Below are positions 8,331 to 17,624 of a stretch of DNA of 36,303 nucleotides, one piece after another (position 1 is the first letter of the stretch; every line of letters begins with the position of its first letter). The stretch comes from Kangiellaceae bacterium (GTDB taxonomy: Bacteria > Pseudomonadota > Gammaproteobacteria > Enterobacterales > Kangiellaceae). The stretch lies in contig JADGFG010000023.1 of assembly GCA_016743995.1 (NCBI GenBank), positions 1 through 36,303 on the forward strand, read 5' to 3'. Under the pieces are notes generated by a model. That model searched no databases, was not told the origin of the DNA, and saw only the letters and a program-made list of their open reading frames with translations. A program made the position numbers and the translations under genes.

Positions 8331-9353
8331 ATGAATAAAATACCCGCAATAATACCCGTTTCTTCGCCTGATTGTCAGGTGAATTCGTGGAAATATCTAT
8401 TAAAAACAGCAATATCTGATCCATGGCAATTATTATCCCTGCTTAATCTTCATCCAGATGCACTGCCTTATAACATTGACCCTTCAAATCAGTTTACACT
8501 GCGAGTTCCCAGGCCTTATATAGATAAAATGCAGCCAGGTAACCCTGAAGATCCCTTACTCTTACAAGTGATATCTCAACAGGCAGAAAACATTCAGGTA
8601 GCAGGATATTCACAAGATCCCCTGTCCGAAGTCAATAATACCTGCCCCGGTATTCTCCACAAATACCATGGCAGGCTGTTGATGATACTCTCTTCAGCCT
8701 GTGCGATTAATTGTCGCTATTGTTTCAGACGTCATTTTCCTTATCAGGAACAACAAGCCAGTGGAACCAGGTTGAATCAATCTCTCAACTATATTCGTAA
8801 TCACTCCACAATCAAAGAAGTCATATTAAGCGGCGGGGACCCATTAATTATCAGTGATGAGAAACTCGAAAAAATAATCGAACAACTGGAAGCCATTCCG
8901 CATGTTATTCGCCTGAGGTTCCATACTCGACTACCCGTTGTTATTCCCCAGAGAGTTACGACAAAACTTTGCCAACGGTTAAAAAACAGTCGCCTGCAGG
9001 TTTCAATGGTTCTGCATATCAACCACCCGAATGAAATAGATACGAGTTTACACAACGCTGTTGCCAGGCTGGCTGATTCTGGCATTCAATTACTCAACCA
9101 GAGTGTACTATTGAAGGGCATCAATGATAATGCAGAAACACTGATCCTGTTAAGTGAAACATTATTTGCGAGCCGAATTATGCCTTATTACATTCATATG
9201 CTGGATAAAGTAGCTGGTGCCGCACATTTTGATACTGATAAAGAAGAAGCGATTAAACTGCTAAAAGAGGTAAGAAATCACTTACCCGGTTACCTCTGCC
9301 CTGCACTAGCCGTAGAAAAACCGGATGAACCAGCCAAACGACTCATTAGCTAA
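8331..9353 (+). CDS. epmB: EF-P-linked lysine 2,3-aminomutase EpmB
   Basis: A radical-SAM, PLP-dependent enzyme that converts (S)-alpha-lysine to (R)-beta-lysine, the substrate of EpmA. The iron-sulfur ligands are visible as C124-x3-C128-x2-C131 (CAINCRYC). LSGGDPLI and the VIRLRFHTRLPVV segment are typical of the KamA family. The C-terminal EPAK contains K336, which fits the PLP-binding lysine. The 340-residue length fits EpmB and is shorter than clostridial KamA. Expressed divergently from efp. The third modification enzyme, the hydroxylase EpmC, is not in this window. Confidence 0.96.
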   Translation: MNKIPAIIPVSSPDCQVNSWKYLLKTAISDPWQLLSLLNLHPDALPYNIDPSNQFTLRVPRPYIDKMQPGNPEDPLLLQVISQQAENIQVAGYSQDPLSEVNNTCPGILHKYHGRLLMILSSACAINCRYCFRRHFPYQEQQASGTRLNQSLNYIRNHSTIKEVILSGGDPLIISDEKLEKIIEQLEAIPHVIRLRFHTRLPVVIPQRVTTKLCQRLKNSRLQVSMVLHINHPNEIDTSLHNAVARLADSGIQLLNQSVLLKGINDNAETLILLSETLFASRIMPYYIHMLDKVAGAAHFDTDKEEAIKLLKEVRNHLPGYLCPALAVEKPDEPAKRLIS

Positions 9354-9671
9354 TAACGACCTGAGGTAAAAGCTATAAAAAAGTAATTAAAAAACAATAA
9401 GTTACCTTTAAAAATGGTAGCTAAATCGAGTTAACAGCAAAAATATCTTCTCTATACTAAACTTAAGATGTGTACTGAAAAACTTTTACTCAAAGAGTTA
9501 AAGAGGTCAAACTTCAGACAACTGGGTTGTATTCATTATCAATTCTAATGAAATACTGATTAAGATTACGTTTTAGAGTGCTTTTTATAAAGAAATATTG
9601 TAGATTCCCAGTTTATTTATATCTCAAAAAACAGATAAGCCAGTTATTTAGCATTGGTATGGAACCGAAAA
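9354..9671. other. Gene-free leader between epmB and the PilZ-like gene
   Basis: A 318-base stretch without a convincing gene. It is AT-rich and contains the promoter candidate listed separately. After epmB, the hexamers AGGTAA and TTACCT form a weak imperfect inverted repeat, but no T tract follows, so I do not call a terminator. Nothing else is recognised. Confidence 0.6.
9431..9458 (+). promoter_or_regulatory. Candidate sigma-70 promoter for the PilZ-like/fimX region
   Basis: A -35 box TTAACA (9431-9436) and a -10 box TATACT (9453-9458) are separated by 16 bases; each differs from consensus at one base. Transcription would start near 9465, leaving a leader of about 205 bases before the PilZ-like gene. 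Confidence 0.5.
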
Positions 9672-11504
9672 ATGAAACAAGGGACTTCAGGATTAACCCT
9701 GAGAGAAACCAAAACTTATTTTGAACCTGTCATTGAACTGACACCAAAAAATGTCAAGGCATGGGCAAAAAACCTGCCAATTGCCAATTTAGGAGAAAGC
9801 TCCAGGAGTACTTACCGGCTTTTGGTCGATGTTAACCAAAGCGTTATAGAGCCAGAAAAAAGGTTTACTCTTTTAAACAATATCCTGCCTGTCGCAGATA
9901 AACTGGTTTCCTTATTGGAAAAGCAGTTTATTAACAACCGCATCAATTTAACAGACAAACAAAAAAAAATTGCAGCTCTTGTCCAGGCCATTCAAACAGA
10001 GGTTTCCATCTGTTTACACGCAATTATTGAATCAATTACAAGTAACAAACATAAACGAATCAACAAAAAGCTCATTGCATCTGCTACAGGGTTGGCTATC
10101 CGGTATAAGAGTTGTGTTATTTTACGTTGCTACCAGCTTTACACTTCTATTCCAGACAGAATCTGGCGCGAGCTATATTGTTTATATAAAATTGCACAGA
10201 AATATGAAATTGAAGAAACGCCCGTCTGCGTTGAATATTCTCGGGAAACTTTAACCTGCCATGGTTATTTCCTTCAGATATTATTACTCAGCATTGCCAA
10301 TCCTTATCAACTTAGACAGAGTGAAATTGGACTTTTATGGAAAATATTACCTGAAATCCAGCAACACGCTTCTCTTAATTCTCATGCTTATAACAAACAG
10401 CATTACATTGTTCCGCTAAACTCCTGCCTGCCGCCAGTACACAAATCACTTTACAACGCAGCAGATAATCAGAATAACTTAAAATTAACAGCGTTATCGA
10501 CACTTGATTATTTAAACCAGAAACTAACATCATTCACAACATCTGGTGCGGACACAACTAGAAATATCATGGTATTACGACACTTAATTCAGGCCTGGAA
10601 CCATGGCACTCACCGAGCTTTTGCTCGAACCGCTTGTGACGCAGAGCTAGATGTTAGCATTGGTCTGGGATCCACTCACTTTTTACTCATAGAGTCAGAA
10701 AACCAGAATGATGTTTCCAACAATAACAACACTGCCAGCACACTGGATACAATGGAAGGCAGTTTAAAGCATGCTACATTATTAGACGTTACTCAAGATA
10801 AGGAAGCACATATTCAGCATGATCTTAATTATATGGCTTCAGATACACAAGCCGCTGATGTCTGGGAAAAGCTATACCAACAACATAAGTCAACAAACTA
10901 TATTGACCCCAGCCGAAGTAAAGACAGTATTGTGCGAGATAGTTACAAAATTCAGTCCGTTAATATATTAAACATCAGTCCAAACGGATACTGTGTACAA
11001 ATTGACGCAGAAAACCTGCCAAAATACGCCCAGACAGGAGAGATTCTGGGCTTTCTTGAAATAGATAATTATGACCAGAAACACTGGAGTGTGGGTATCG
11101 TCAGGTGGGTCAGACGTAAACCCAAAGTCAGTCAGGTATTAATGGGAGTACAATTGCTGGCCCCGGATGCTTCTCCAATTGACATGCAACTACGCAATAG
11201 CCGTGGAGATAAAAACGAATATCAAAAAGCCCTGTTACTCCCCGCGCTTACTGGAATTGGCCAACCAGAAACAGTAATCACCAACCCTCTTTCATTTTCC
11301 ATGAACAGCAAAGTCAGAATAATGAACCATGGTGAAATCTATGATGCACGCCTGTCCAGAGAAGTTTCTGCATCTGGCAGCTACCGGCAGTTCTGTTTTG
11401 ACAAGCTCAATCCTGAAAAAACAATTAAACCGAAACTTAATAATATTAACCCCGGAAACAGTAGCGATCCCGACGAACTCGATGGCGTATGGGACCTGAT
11501 ATAA
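9672..11504 (+). CDS. PilZ-like domain protein upstream of fimX
   Basis: A 610-residue cytoplasmic protein with no signal peptide or membrane helix. Roughly the first 400 residues are alpha-helical with no motif I recognise. The C-terminal part (about 425-530) reads like a PilZ beta-barrel: NISPNGYCV fits the [D/N]-x-S-x2-G motif, followed by GEILGFLEI, WSVGIVRWVR and LMGVQLLAP. A clear RxxxR c-di-GMP motif before NISPNG is not visible, so ligand binding is uncertain. I chose ATG 9672, which has GGAA about ten bases upstream; a TTG at 9654 would add six residues. The gene precedes fimX by 121 bases, as a conserved hypothetical does in Pseudomonas (recalled). A role with FimX in type IV pilus or surface signalling is inference from position. 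Confidence 0.75.
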   Translation: MKQGTSGLTLRETKTYFEPVIELTPKNVKAWAKNLPIANLGESSRSTYRLLVDVNQSVIEPEKRFTLLNNILPVADKLVSLLEKQFINNRINLTDKQKKIAALVQAIQTEVSICLHAIIESITSNKHKRINKKLIASATGLAIRYKSCVILRCYQLYTSIPDRIWRELYCLYKIAQKYEIEETPVCVEYSRETLTCHGYFLQILLLSIANPYQLRQSEIGLLWKILPEIQQHASLNSHAYNKQHYIVPLNSCLPPVHKSLYNAADNQNNLKLTALSTLDYLNQKLTSFTTSGADTTRNIMVLRHLIQAWNHGTHRAFARTACDAELDVSIGLGSTHFLLIESENQNDVSNNNNTASTLDTMEGSLKHATLLDVTQDKEAHIQHDLNYMASDTQAADVWEKLYQQHKSTNYIDPSRSKDSIVRDSYKIQSVNILNISPNGYCVQIDAENLPKYAQTGEILGFLEIDNYDQKHWSVGIVRWVRRKPKVSQVLMGVQLLAPDASPIDMQLRNSRGDKNEYQKALLLPALTGIGQPETVITNPLSFSMNSKVRIMNHGEIYDARLSREVSASGSYRQFCFDKLNPEKTIKPKLNNINPGNSSDPDELDGVWDLI

Positions 11505-11625
11505 ATCAACTTAAACGAATATTCGTAGCAGACTAAAGCACTTATTTTAGCAATGCCTCTTTTGCAAGGACGGGTTCTCAGCTACAATCAATTGATAGCT
11601 GATAGTAATAATGTAATAAAAAACA

Positions 11626-13698
11626 ATGACAACTGAGATAAAAACAATACATTTACTCTTGCTCGAGCCTTCTTCAAATCAGGCGGAAGTTATCATTAAC
11701 GCACTCAGAAACCGCGGTTTCGCAGTTCGGGCCACTCAGGTGTTAACTCCAGAAGAGCTCTCCAGAGCCTTGGAAAAAGGCATTTCGGATCTCCTGCTGG
11801 CCAATCTGAACCACACCGATCTAACCCCCAGGCAAGCGATAGAACAAATTGCCAGCTTTGGCAGAGATATTCCGGCTATCTTATTAATGGAACGACATGA
11901 TGATGAACTACTGATTGATGCCATGAATTATGGTGCGCGGGACGGTGTCATTAAAGATAATCAGGAGCTCCTCTGTTTAAAAATAGAAAGAGAATTAATT
12001 GCACTGGAAAATAGAAGAAAAAAAATACAGGCTGAGCTTAATTTAAAGGCTACAGAAAAACGTTGTACGTTATTGCTGGATAACTCCCAAGATGCCATCG
12101 CCTATGTTCATGATGGTATGCACGTTTATGCTAACAATGCTTACCTGGAGCTTTTTGAGTATTCCGATATTGATGAATTACTCTGCATGCCAGCCTTAGA
12201 TATGATTGCTAAAGACAGTCAGGATGAATTCAGGCAACATTTAAAAAGCTCTGCTGGTACCAGTGATCAACAAAACTTCAGTTTTACTGGCACCAAATCG
12301 GATATGGGTCAATTTGAAGCCATTATGACACTTTCCGCCGCCAACTATGACGAGGAAGTCTGTACTCAGTTAATTATTCGTTCTGCAGCAGATAACGCAG
12401 AACTGGAAGACAAACTTCGTGAACTCAGTGCACAAGATACGTTGACCGACTTGTATAATAAAAACTATTTTCTTGAACAACTGCAAGTTGCCATCGAATC
12501 TGCAACAGAGAAAAGCAATACATTTAACGTGCTATATATTGAATATGATCAATATAGCAAGATTCTCAGTGAATATGGTATTGCCGGTGTAGATCTATTT
12601 ACTGTCGACTGCGCCAGATGGCTTTCTCAACACGTCCCCGAAGAACACAATCTTGCTCGTATGGCCGATCATTCATTTGCACTATTATTACCTGATAACT
12701 CAGCCAGTAAAGCAAGAAACCTTGCGGAAGAGTTATGCAAGAATATTACAGAGCATCTTTTTGATGTCGAAGGCCATACACTAAAAATTAGCCTCAGCAT
12801 TGGCATATGTCCGGTTGGTGACAGTAGTGAGGACGCCAATCAGGTAATTACTGATGCTCATAGTACTGCTAAACGGGTCGAAAATGGTAATGGTTACAAA
12901 GTCTTTAATAAAGCGATAAAAGATGCAGGAAATAAACAAGACGCAGATATGCTGGAAAAAGTACAGGACGCGATAGAATCTGGCCGAATTCAACTCATGT
13001 TTCAACCCATAGTTAAGTTGCATGGTGAAGAAAAATCACTTTATCAGGTGTTATTAAGACTCAGTGATAAACAGGGTAATATGCTGGATACTTCAAAAGT
13101 ATTTCCAATAGCCAAAGCAGCAGGACTTGGTGAAAAACTGGATCGCTGGATAATTAAACAGACATTAAAATCAATGCTGACACAAAAAGTTCCTGCGTCG
13201 ACACAACTTTTTGTTTCTCTCAGCAGCACTTCATTAATTGATGAGACCCTGGTTTCGTTTATTAGCAAAACCTTTAGTGCCGCCAAGCTGAATAAGCAAT
13301 CGATAGTATTCCAGGTTGAAGAAGTCGATGCGGTAAATCACCTTAAAAGAGTGATTACACTTTGTGCAGATCTCAAAGAAAAAGGTTATTCCGTGTGCTT
13401 ATCAAGCTACGGTGACGACCCAGAACAGAAAATGTTAATCGATCAACTCGATCCCGACTTTGTAAAACTGGCAGACTCTCTCACCCAGAAAATTCACGAA
13501 GACGAAAATGCATCAGAACAAGTGGTACAACTACTTGACGAAGTTCACAACAGAGATAAACTCAGTATAATTCCAAGAGTCGAAGAAGCAGCCATGCTGG
13601 CCGCTTTATGGCCAATGAATGTTCGTTACATTCAAGGTTATTATTTACAACGACCCGGCTTAAAAATGGATTATGATTTTTCTTCCAGCGGGTTCTAG
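11626..13698 (+). CDS. fimX: FimX-type degenerate REC-PAS-GGDEF-EAL protein
   Basis: A probable c-di-GMP receptor controlling type IV pilus assembly. Its 690 residues match the domain order and length of Pseudomonas FimX: a receiver-like domain (7-120), PAS (145-255), GGDEF-like (265-430) and EAL-like (440-685). All catalytic signatures are lost. The receiver has N60 where the phosphorylated Asp should be (DLLLAN), GGDEF is replaced by ADHSF (347-351), EAL by QVL (474-476), and the DDFG loop by SSYGDD. That pattern fits a protein that binds c-di-GMP in the EAL fold without hydrolysing it, as established for FimX. Upstream is a PilZ-like gene and serB follows convergently, which matches the P. 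aeruginosa neighbourhood. The gene symbol rests on architecture plus synteny. Confidence 0.88.
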   Translation: MTTEIKTIHLLLLEPSSNQAEVIINALRNRGFAVRATQVLTPEELSRALEKGISDLLLANLNHTDLTPRQAIEQIASFGRDIPAILLMERHDDELLIDAMNYGARDGVIKDNQELLCLKIERELIALENRRKKIQAELNLKATEKRCTLLLDNSQDAIAYVHDGMHVYANNAYLELFEYSDIDELLCMPALDMIAKDSQDEFRQHLKSSAGTSDQQNFSFTGTKSDMGQFEAIMTLSAANYDEEVCTQLIIRSAADNAELEDKLRELSAQDTLTDLYNKNYFLEQLQVAIESATEKSNTFNVLYIEYDQYSKILSEYGIAGVDLFTVDCARWLSQHVPEEHNLARMADHSFALLLPDNSASKARNLAEELCKNITEHLFDVEGHTLKISLSIGICPVGDSSEDANQVITDAHSTAKRVENGNGYKVFNKAIKDAGNKQDADMLEKVQDAIESGRIQLMFQPIVKLHGEEKSLYQVLLRLSDKQGNMLDTSKVFPIAKAAGLGEKLDRWIIKQTLKSMLTQKVPASTQLFVSLSSTSLIDETLVSFISKTFSAAKLNKQSIVFQVEEVDAVNHLKRVITLCADLKEKGYSVCLSSYGDDPEQKMLIDQLDPDFVKLADSLTQKIHEDENASEQVVQLLDEVHNRDKLSIIPRVEEAAMLAALWPMNVRYIQGYYLQRPGLKMDYDFSSSGF

Positions 13699-13737
13699 TA
13701 AACAGCTCGAATAAACAGTTCTGGTAAACAGTTTTTA
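13699..13737. repeat. 13-base tandem repeat, three copies, after fimX
   Basis: TAAACAG followed by C/T-T recurs at 13699, 13712 and 13725, an exact 13-base period, starting directly after the fimX stop codon. The first nine bases of each unit are nearly identical and the last four diverge. Confidence 0.7.
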
Positions 13738-13742
13738 ATACA

Positions 13743-13772
13743 CTGGCTCGGACAATCCTGGCTCGGACAATC
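13743..13772. repeat. 15-base direct tandem repeat, two exact copies
   Basis: CTGGCTCGGACAATC occurs twice back to back at 13743-13757 and 13758-13772, in the convergent gap between fimX and serB. It contains no start codon, T tract or hairpin, so it looks like a replication-slippage duplication. Confidence 0.85.
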
Positions 13773-13799
13773 GGAACACAAGGGTACGATTACCAGAGA

Positions 13800-14747
13800 T
13801 TACCAATTAAAAATACTGACGAGCTGTTCAAAATTAATATGATTCATTCGACCCATTGCTTCAGCCTGAACTTTGGGTTTCGCTCTATACGCCAGATTAA
13901 AACCTGCCGCTTTCATCATTTTCAAGTCATTCGCTCCGTCACCAATCGCCATTGCCTGCTTTGGACTTATCTTCAGTTCGTTACATAGTTCATATAGAAA
14001 ATCTTCTTTAGCCTGCGCATCCACAATAGCGCCTTTAACTCTGCCAGTTAATTTCTTCTGGTCAACCTCCAGTTTATTTGCACAAACCCTGAACAACCCC
14101 AACTGCTCCTGCAAGTGTTCTACAAACGGCTCAAACCCTCCAGAAACAATAGCGATCTGGCACCCCTTTGACATGGCAGAGTTCACTAACTGTTTGACAC
14201 CCGTAGATAAAGGTAGTTGATGAGCTATTCGCTCAATAACATTTTCACTTAAGCCTTTAAGGCAACTCACTCTTGAAACCAGACTCTCGGAAAAATCAAG
14301 CTCTCCCCGCATGGCAGCTTCAGTAACCTGAGAAACTTGCTCACCAACTCCGTGCTGTCTGGCCAGTTCATCAATCACCTCTATTTCAATAAAAGTAGAG
14401 TCCATATCAAACAGTAACAATTGCGGCGCATCATGTGTCAATTCAGGCCACAATAAATAATCGTGGTTATAATTATCATGACAATGCCGCGTGATATTTT
14501 TCAGGGTTTCATACTCAGCAAAAACTTCCCAGTACCCCAGAGACTCTCGTTCACAATGTTGAAAACAAGCACCAGAAATTAAATCAGGAATAGCACTTAA
14601 GAGCTGTGGAATTAACGCTGATAACTCAGTAACATCAAACAAGCTCAATTTACTGAGATTACTCGGTAAACTATCAATCTTTTGCCAACGATTACCACAA
14701 AACTGGTATAAACAATTCAATTCAATCGGATAAGCCACTAATTCCAC
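13800..14747 (-). CDS. serB: Phosphoserine phosphatase SerB
   Basis: Catalyses the last step of serine synthesis, O-phosphoserine to serine. A HAD-family enzyme of 315 residues, close to Escherichia coli SerB. The N-terminal 100 residues form the less conserved extension. The catalytic core has motif I FDMDST with nucleophile D114 and acid/base D116, then motif II IVSGGF, the lysine-containing motif III region, and motif IV GDGANDLKMM. Substrate-loop residues around EVIDELA and MRGELDFSESL are also conserved. It converges on fimX and is divergent from the YtjB/AhpA-like gene; a serB/ytjB pairing is also found in enterobacteria. Confidence 0.97.
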   Translation of the reverse strand: MELVAYPIELNCLYQFCGNRWQKIDSLPSNLSKLSLFDVTELSALIPQLLSAIPDLISGACFQHCERESLGYWEVFAEYETLKNITRHCHDNYNHDYLLWPELTHDAPQLLLFDMDSTFIEIEVIDELARQHGVGEQVSQVTEAAMRGELDFSESLVSRVSCLKGLSENVIERIAHQLPLSTGVKQLVNSAMSKGCQIAIVSGGFEPFVEHLQEQLGLFRVCANKLEVDQKKLTGRVKGAIVDAQAKEDFLYELCNELKISPKQAMAIGDGANDLKMMKAAGFNLAYRAKPKVQAEAMGRMNHINFEQLVSIFNW

Positions 14748-14766
14748 ACCTCTTCATCGAGCAATG

Positions 14767-14815
14767 ATATACCCAAACTCTCTGGAAATGCAGAGTTCAT
14801 GGATTTTGGGTATAT
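14767..14815. repeat. Large inverted repeat between serB and ytjB-like gene
   Basis: Exact 11-base outer arms ATATACCCAAA (14767-14777) and TTTGGGTATAT (14805-14815) surround a second short stem, CTCTG/CAGAG (14780-14784 and 14791-14795). The two parts can fold as one long hairpin with an unpaired right flank. It lies between divergent genes, so it is not at a position where a terminator is needed. An operator or a dispersed intergenic repeat are both possible; a similar left half occurs near 26340. Confidence 0.8.
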
Positions 14816-15006
14816 TTTAACCTGAACTGAACTGCAAGCACACGTAAATACAGAGGCGCACTTAATGCCATTAGCTATAAGTCATAAAATTAAATCGTCT
14901 CAATAATCAATAAATTTAAGTTCAGCTGCTCACTCTCTGTTCATTTTGTGAAAAAATCATCACTTTATCTGTTACGCAGCCTTTTTGTCCTTGCTACAAT
15001 GTGGTC

Positions 15007-16428
15007 ATGAATGACAAAAAAAATAAAAGAGCCATCAAGCCTCCAAATCTGTTACGCGGGCTATTCAGTCTCATCACATTACTGATATGCTCAATTCTCA
15101 TTATCAGCTGGGCAATCATCAATTTTCAAATTGAAAAGCTAGTCAGCAAACGCACTTCAGAATACGCGCATAGTATTGCTCGCGTAGCGGCAGACTCTTC
15201 CGCCGATGCGTTATTATCTGAAGATAAAATTCAACTTAAAATGTTAGTTGAAAATGTCGCCAGAGATCCCTATATTCGTAGTGCAACAATATTCGCAGAA
15301 GACGGACAAGTTGTTGTACAACACCCAAAACCACTGGATAGCGTATTATCTTCGGAACAACCAGCTGAAAAAATAAATGTTTTAAATAAAAATACTTCAG
15401 ATCTGCCTGATAATCACTCAAGCAATGCGATTAATTTAGAAACAAAAACCAGAAACTACATACAGTCTGAAAACGATATTCCATTTATCGAAAAAATCAC
15501 CTATCAAAATGTCACTGCTGGCTGGTTAAAAATAGCACTCAACCGACAATTACTCGAAAGCAGCTTCAGGAGCTCGCTTAAAACCTCGCTCAATATTATC
15601 CTTTTTATCGCCACCTTTTTAACCTGTATCATTTTATACATCACCTTCAGGTATGAAAAACAGGTAAAAAAAATTATTGCCAGTTGTCACCATTTGATAA
15701 CGGTTAAAGCCGATAAACTCCCCAAAAACAGAGAAGAATGGATTAATAGCTTCACCTCTATAGCGAAACAACCTGTTCAAACTATTGATAGCCAGTCACC
15801 ACAACCACTGAAAGCACTAAACTGGCACCAGAGTAGAAGAGCTGAAGAAACCATATTCTGCTATTTTAAATTTTCAATGTCAGATCAGGACAACGAACAA
15901 ACTCCCTACGTACTGTCAATGGCAGAAAACTACCTGTTATCTGCAGTTCGAACTTACGGCTTACAACCACAGGGCAATATTCTTTCTGGTTCTTTAATTC
16001 CATTTCTAAACACAACCAGCAGCAAAGAAGCGGTTCAGGAAGCAATCAATTTAACCCAGCTACTTAAAGAACTGCTTGCCAGCCTGCCTTTGCCAATCGC
16101 AATGAGAGCATTTATAGGCAAAGGAACAGTGCTTATATTAGAAAATGAGCGCTCAATGATTACAGGAATTTCTTTATCAAACAGACTATTACATAAAATA
16201 CATCTTCTGGAGGCCGTGGTAGCCGAAGACGATATCACCTGTATTGGGATTGAAAGTGATGAGCTGAACGATACAGGCACTCTGGAAGCTGTCACCGAAC
16301 ATAATATAAAAGTTAGTTTGCCACTTTTTAAAATTACTGCGATTAACGAAATGATCAAACAACAGGTTAATAGAAAGGTCAGTTATTTGCATAATGAATT
16401 GAAAATAACAGGGGAAAATCCCCAATAA
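15007..16428 (+). CDS. YtjB/AhpA-like membrane sensor protein
   Basis: A 473-residue inner-membrane protein, divergent from serB as ytjB (smp) is in Escherichia coli. It has a basic cytoplasmic start, a first membrane helix (about 18-38), a periplasmic domain of about 155 residues, a second helix (about 194-213), and a cytoplasmic region of about 260 residues. The periplasmic part (S56 on) aligns without gaps with the sensor of the Ser/Thr kinase at 32345-34108. YtjB proteins are about half this length, so the C-terminal region is an extension that I do not recognise; it has no kinase, GGDEF or EAL motif. I prefer ATG 15007 to the GTG two codons earlier; neither has a strong ribosome-binding site. 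Function is not known; 'AhpA, haemolysin regulator' is a weak inherited name. Confidence 0.75.
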   Translation: MNDKKNKRAIKPPNLLRGLFSLITLLICSILIISWAIINFQIEKLVSKRTSEYAHSIARVAADSSADALLSEDKIQLKMLVENVARDPYIRSATIFAEDGQVVVQHPKPLDSVLSSEQPAEKINVLNKNTSDLPDNHSSNAINLETKTRNYIQSENDIPFIEKITYQNVTAGWLKIALNRQLLESSFRSSLKTSLNIILFIATFLTCIILYITFRYEKQVKKIIASCHHLITVKADKLPKNREEWINSFTSIAKQPVQTIDSQSPQPLKALNWHQSRRAEETIFCYFKFSMSDQDNEQTPYVLSMAENYLLSAVRTYGLQPQGNILSGSLIPFLNTTSSKEAVQEAINLTQLLKELLASLPLPIAMRAFIGKGTVLILENERSMITGISLSNRLLHKIHLLEAVVAEDDITCIGIESDELNDTGTLEAVTEHNIKVSLPLFKITAINEMIKQQVNRKVSYLHNELKITGENPQ

Positions 16429-16604
16429 ACTCAATAACTAAGCTTATAACTGAATTTTCCAGTCGTTAACTGGATTTATTACAAATAATTGCTATGTTTT
16501 AAAGTAGATAAACAATATTTTTCATACTCAGTTTCAAAGGTGTTAAGCCACCAGAAACCAATTAAAACGATGCTCTTGACCATCCAGGAACAAAACCAGA
16601 ATAA

Positions 16605-17621
16605 ATGACGGCCTCAATTATCATATGCGATGACTCACGAATGGCGCGTAATCAGCTAGCCCGATGTTTACCACCTGACTGGGATGTAGAAGTTCATTTT
16701 GCAGAAGATGGTCAGCATTGTCTGGAAGTTCTTCAAACTATATCACCCGTTTTAATCTTTCTGGATCTTAATATGCCAGAACTTGATGGATATGAAACCC
16801 TGGAAGAATTTAAGTTACAAGAGCTTGATTATGATGTTATTGTCGTATCCGGCGACATTCAACCAACGGCACAGGCGAGAGTACTTGGGCTTGGCGCTAT
16901 CGATTTTATTAAAAAGCCTATCAGTAAAGAAAAAATGCTCGACACCCTGTTGGAGCATGAAATTTATGTACCTGATACGACAGACTCAGTACCCTCACAA
17001 CCCGGCCTGAATGATCAAAAATCTGATCTGAACGATAGAAACACATTCATTGATGCCTGCCAGGAAATTGCAAATATTGCAATGGGGCGTGCCGGGGACT
17101 CTCTAGCTCGTTTTCTGGATGTGTTCGTCGAATTACCAGTGCCAAAAGTCAACCTGATTGAGCTAGAAGAGCTGGTCATGGCGCTTCAATTTGCTGAAAA
17201 AGAATCGACTGTCTCTGCAGTGTGCCAGGGATTTATTGGACCTGGACTTTCAGGAGAAGCCTTACTGATTTTTAACGACTCCTGTTTTAATAACATCGCA
17301 GAATTGATGAAATTTCGCGGAGAGATAGATGAACTGGTAGAACTGGAATTACTCATGGATATCGCCAATATCATTGTAGGTGCCTGTTTACAGGGAATAT
17401 CAGACCAACTGGATGTCAATCTCAGTCAGGGACACCCCGTCGTTCTTGGGCAACACGTTATGATCCCGGATCTCATTAACAATAATAAACAATGGCAAAA
17501 AACACTCAGTATCGAAATAACCTACAGTATTGAAAATAAAGGCATTGATTGTGACTTGTTATTGTTATTTACCGAAGACTGCATCGACACTTTAAAACAG
17601 AGAATCAGCTATATAATATAA
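16605..17621 (+). CDS. Response regulator: receiver fused to CheC-like phosphatase domain
   Basis: A 338-residue cytoplasmic protein. The receiver domain (1-122) has the acidic pair D9-D10, phospho-acceptor D54 in FLDLNMP, S82 and K104 in KKP, so it should be phosphorylatable. After a polar linker (123-145) comes a CheC/CheX-type domain (146-335). The first phosphatase helix fits D/S-x3-E-x2-N exactly (D150, E154, N157, then a glycine-rich turn MGRAGDSL). The second half has a related but altered helix (E248-x3-D252-x2-N255). CheC-family proteins dephosphorylate CheY-P, so the output may be removal of phosphate from another receiver. The gene is followed after three bases by a PAS-GGDEF gene, which indicates one operon and probably one pathway. 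No partner kinase is seen nearby. Confidence 0.88.
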   Translation: MTASIIICDDSRMARNQLARCLPPDWDVEVHFAEDGQHCLEVLQTISPVLIFLDLNMPELDGYETLEEFKLQELDYDVIVVSGDIQPTAQARVLGLGAIDFIKKPISKEKMLDTLLEHEIYVPDTTDSVPSQPGLNDQKSDLNDRNTFIDACQEIANIAMGRAGDSLARFLDVFVELPVPKVNLIELEELVMALQFAEKESTVSAVCQGFIGPGLSGEALLIFNDSCFNNIAELMKFRGEIDELVELELLMDIANIIVGACLQGISDQLDVNLSQGHPVVLGQHVMIPDLINNNKQWQKTLSIEITYSIENKGIDCDLLLLFTEDCIDTLKQRISYII

Positions 17622-17624
17622 ACT

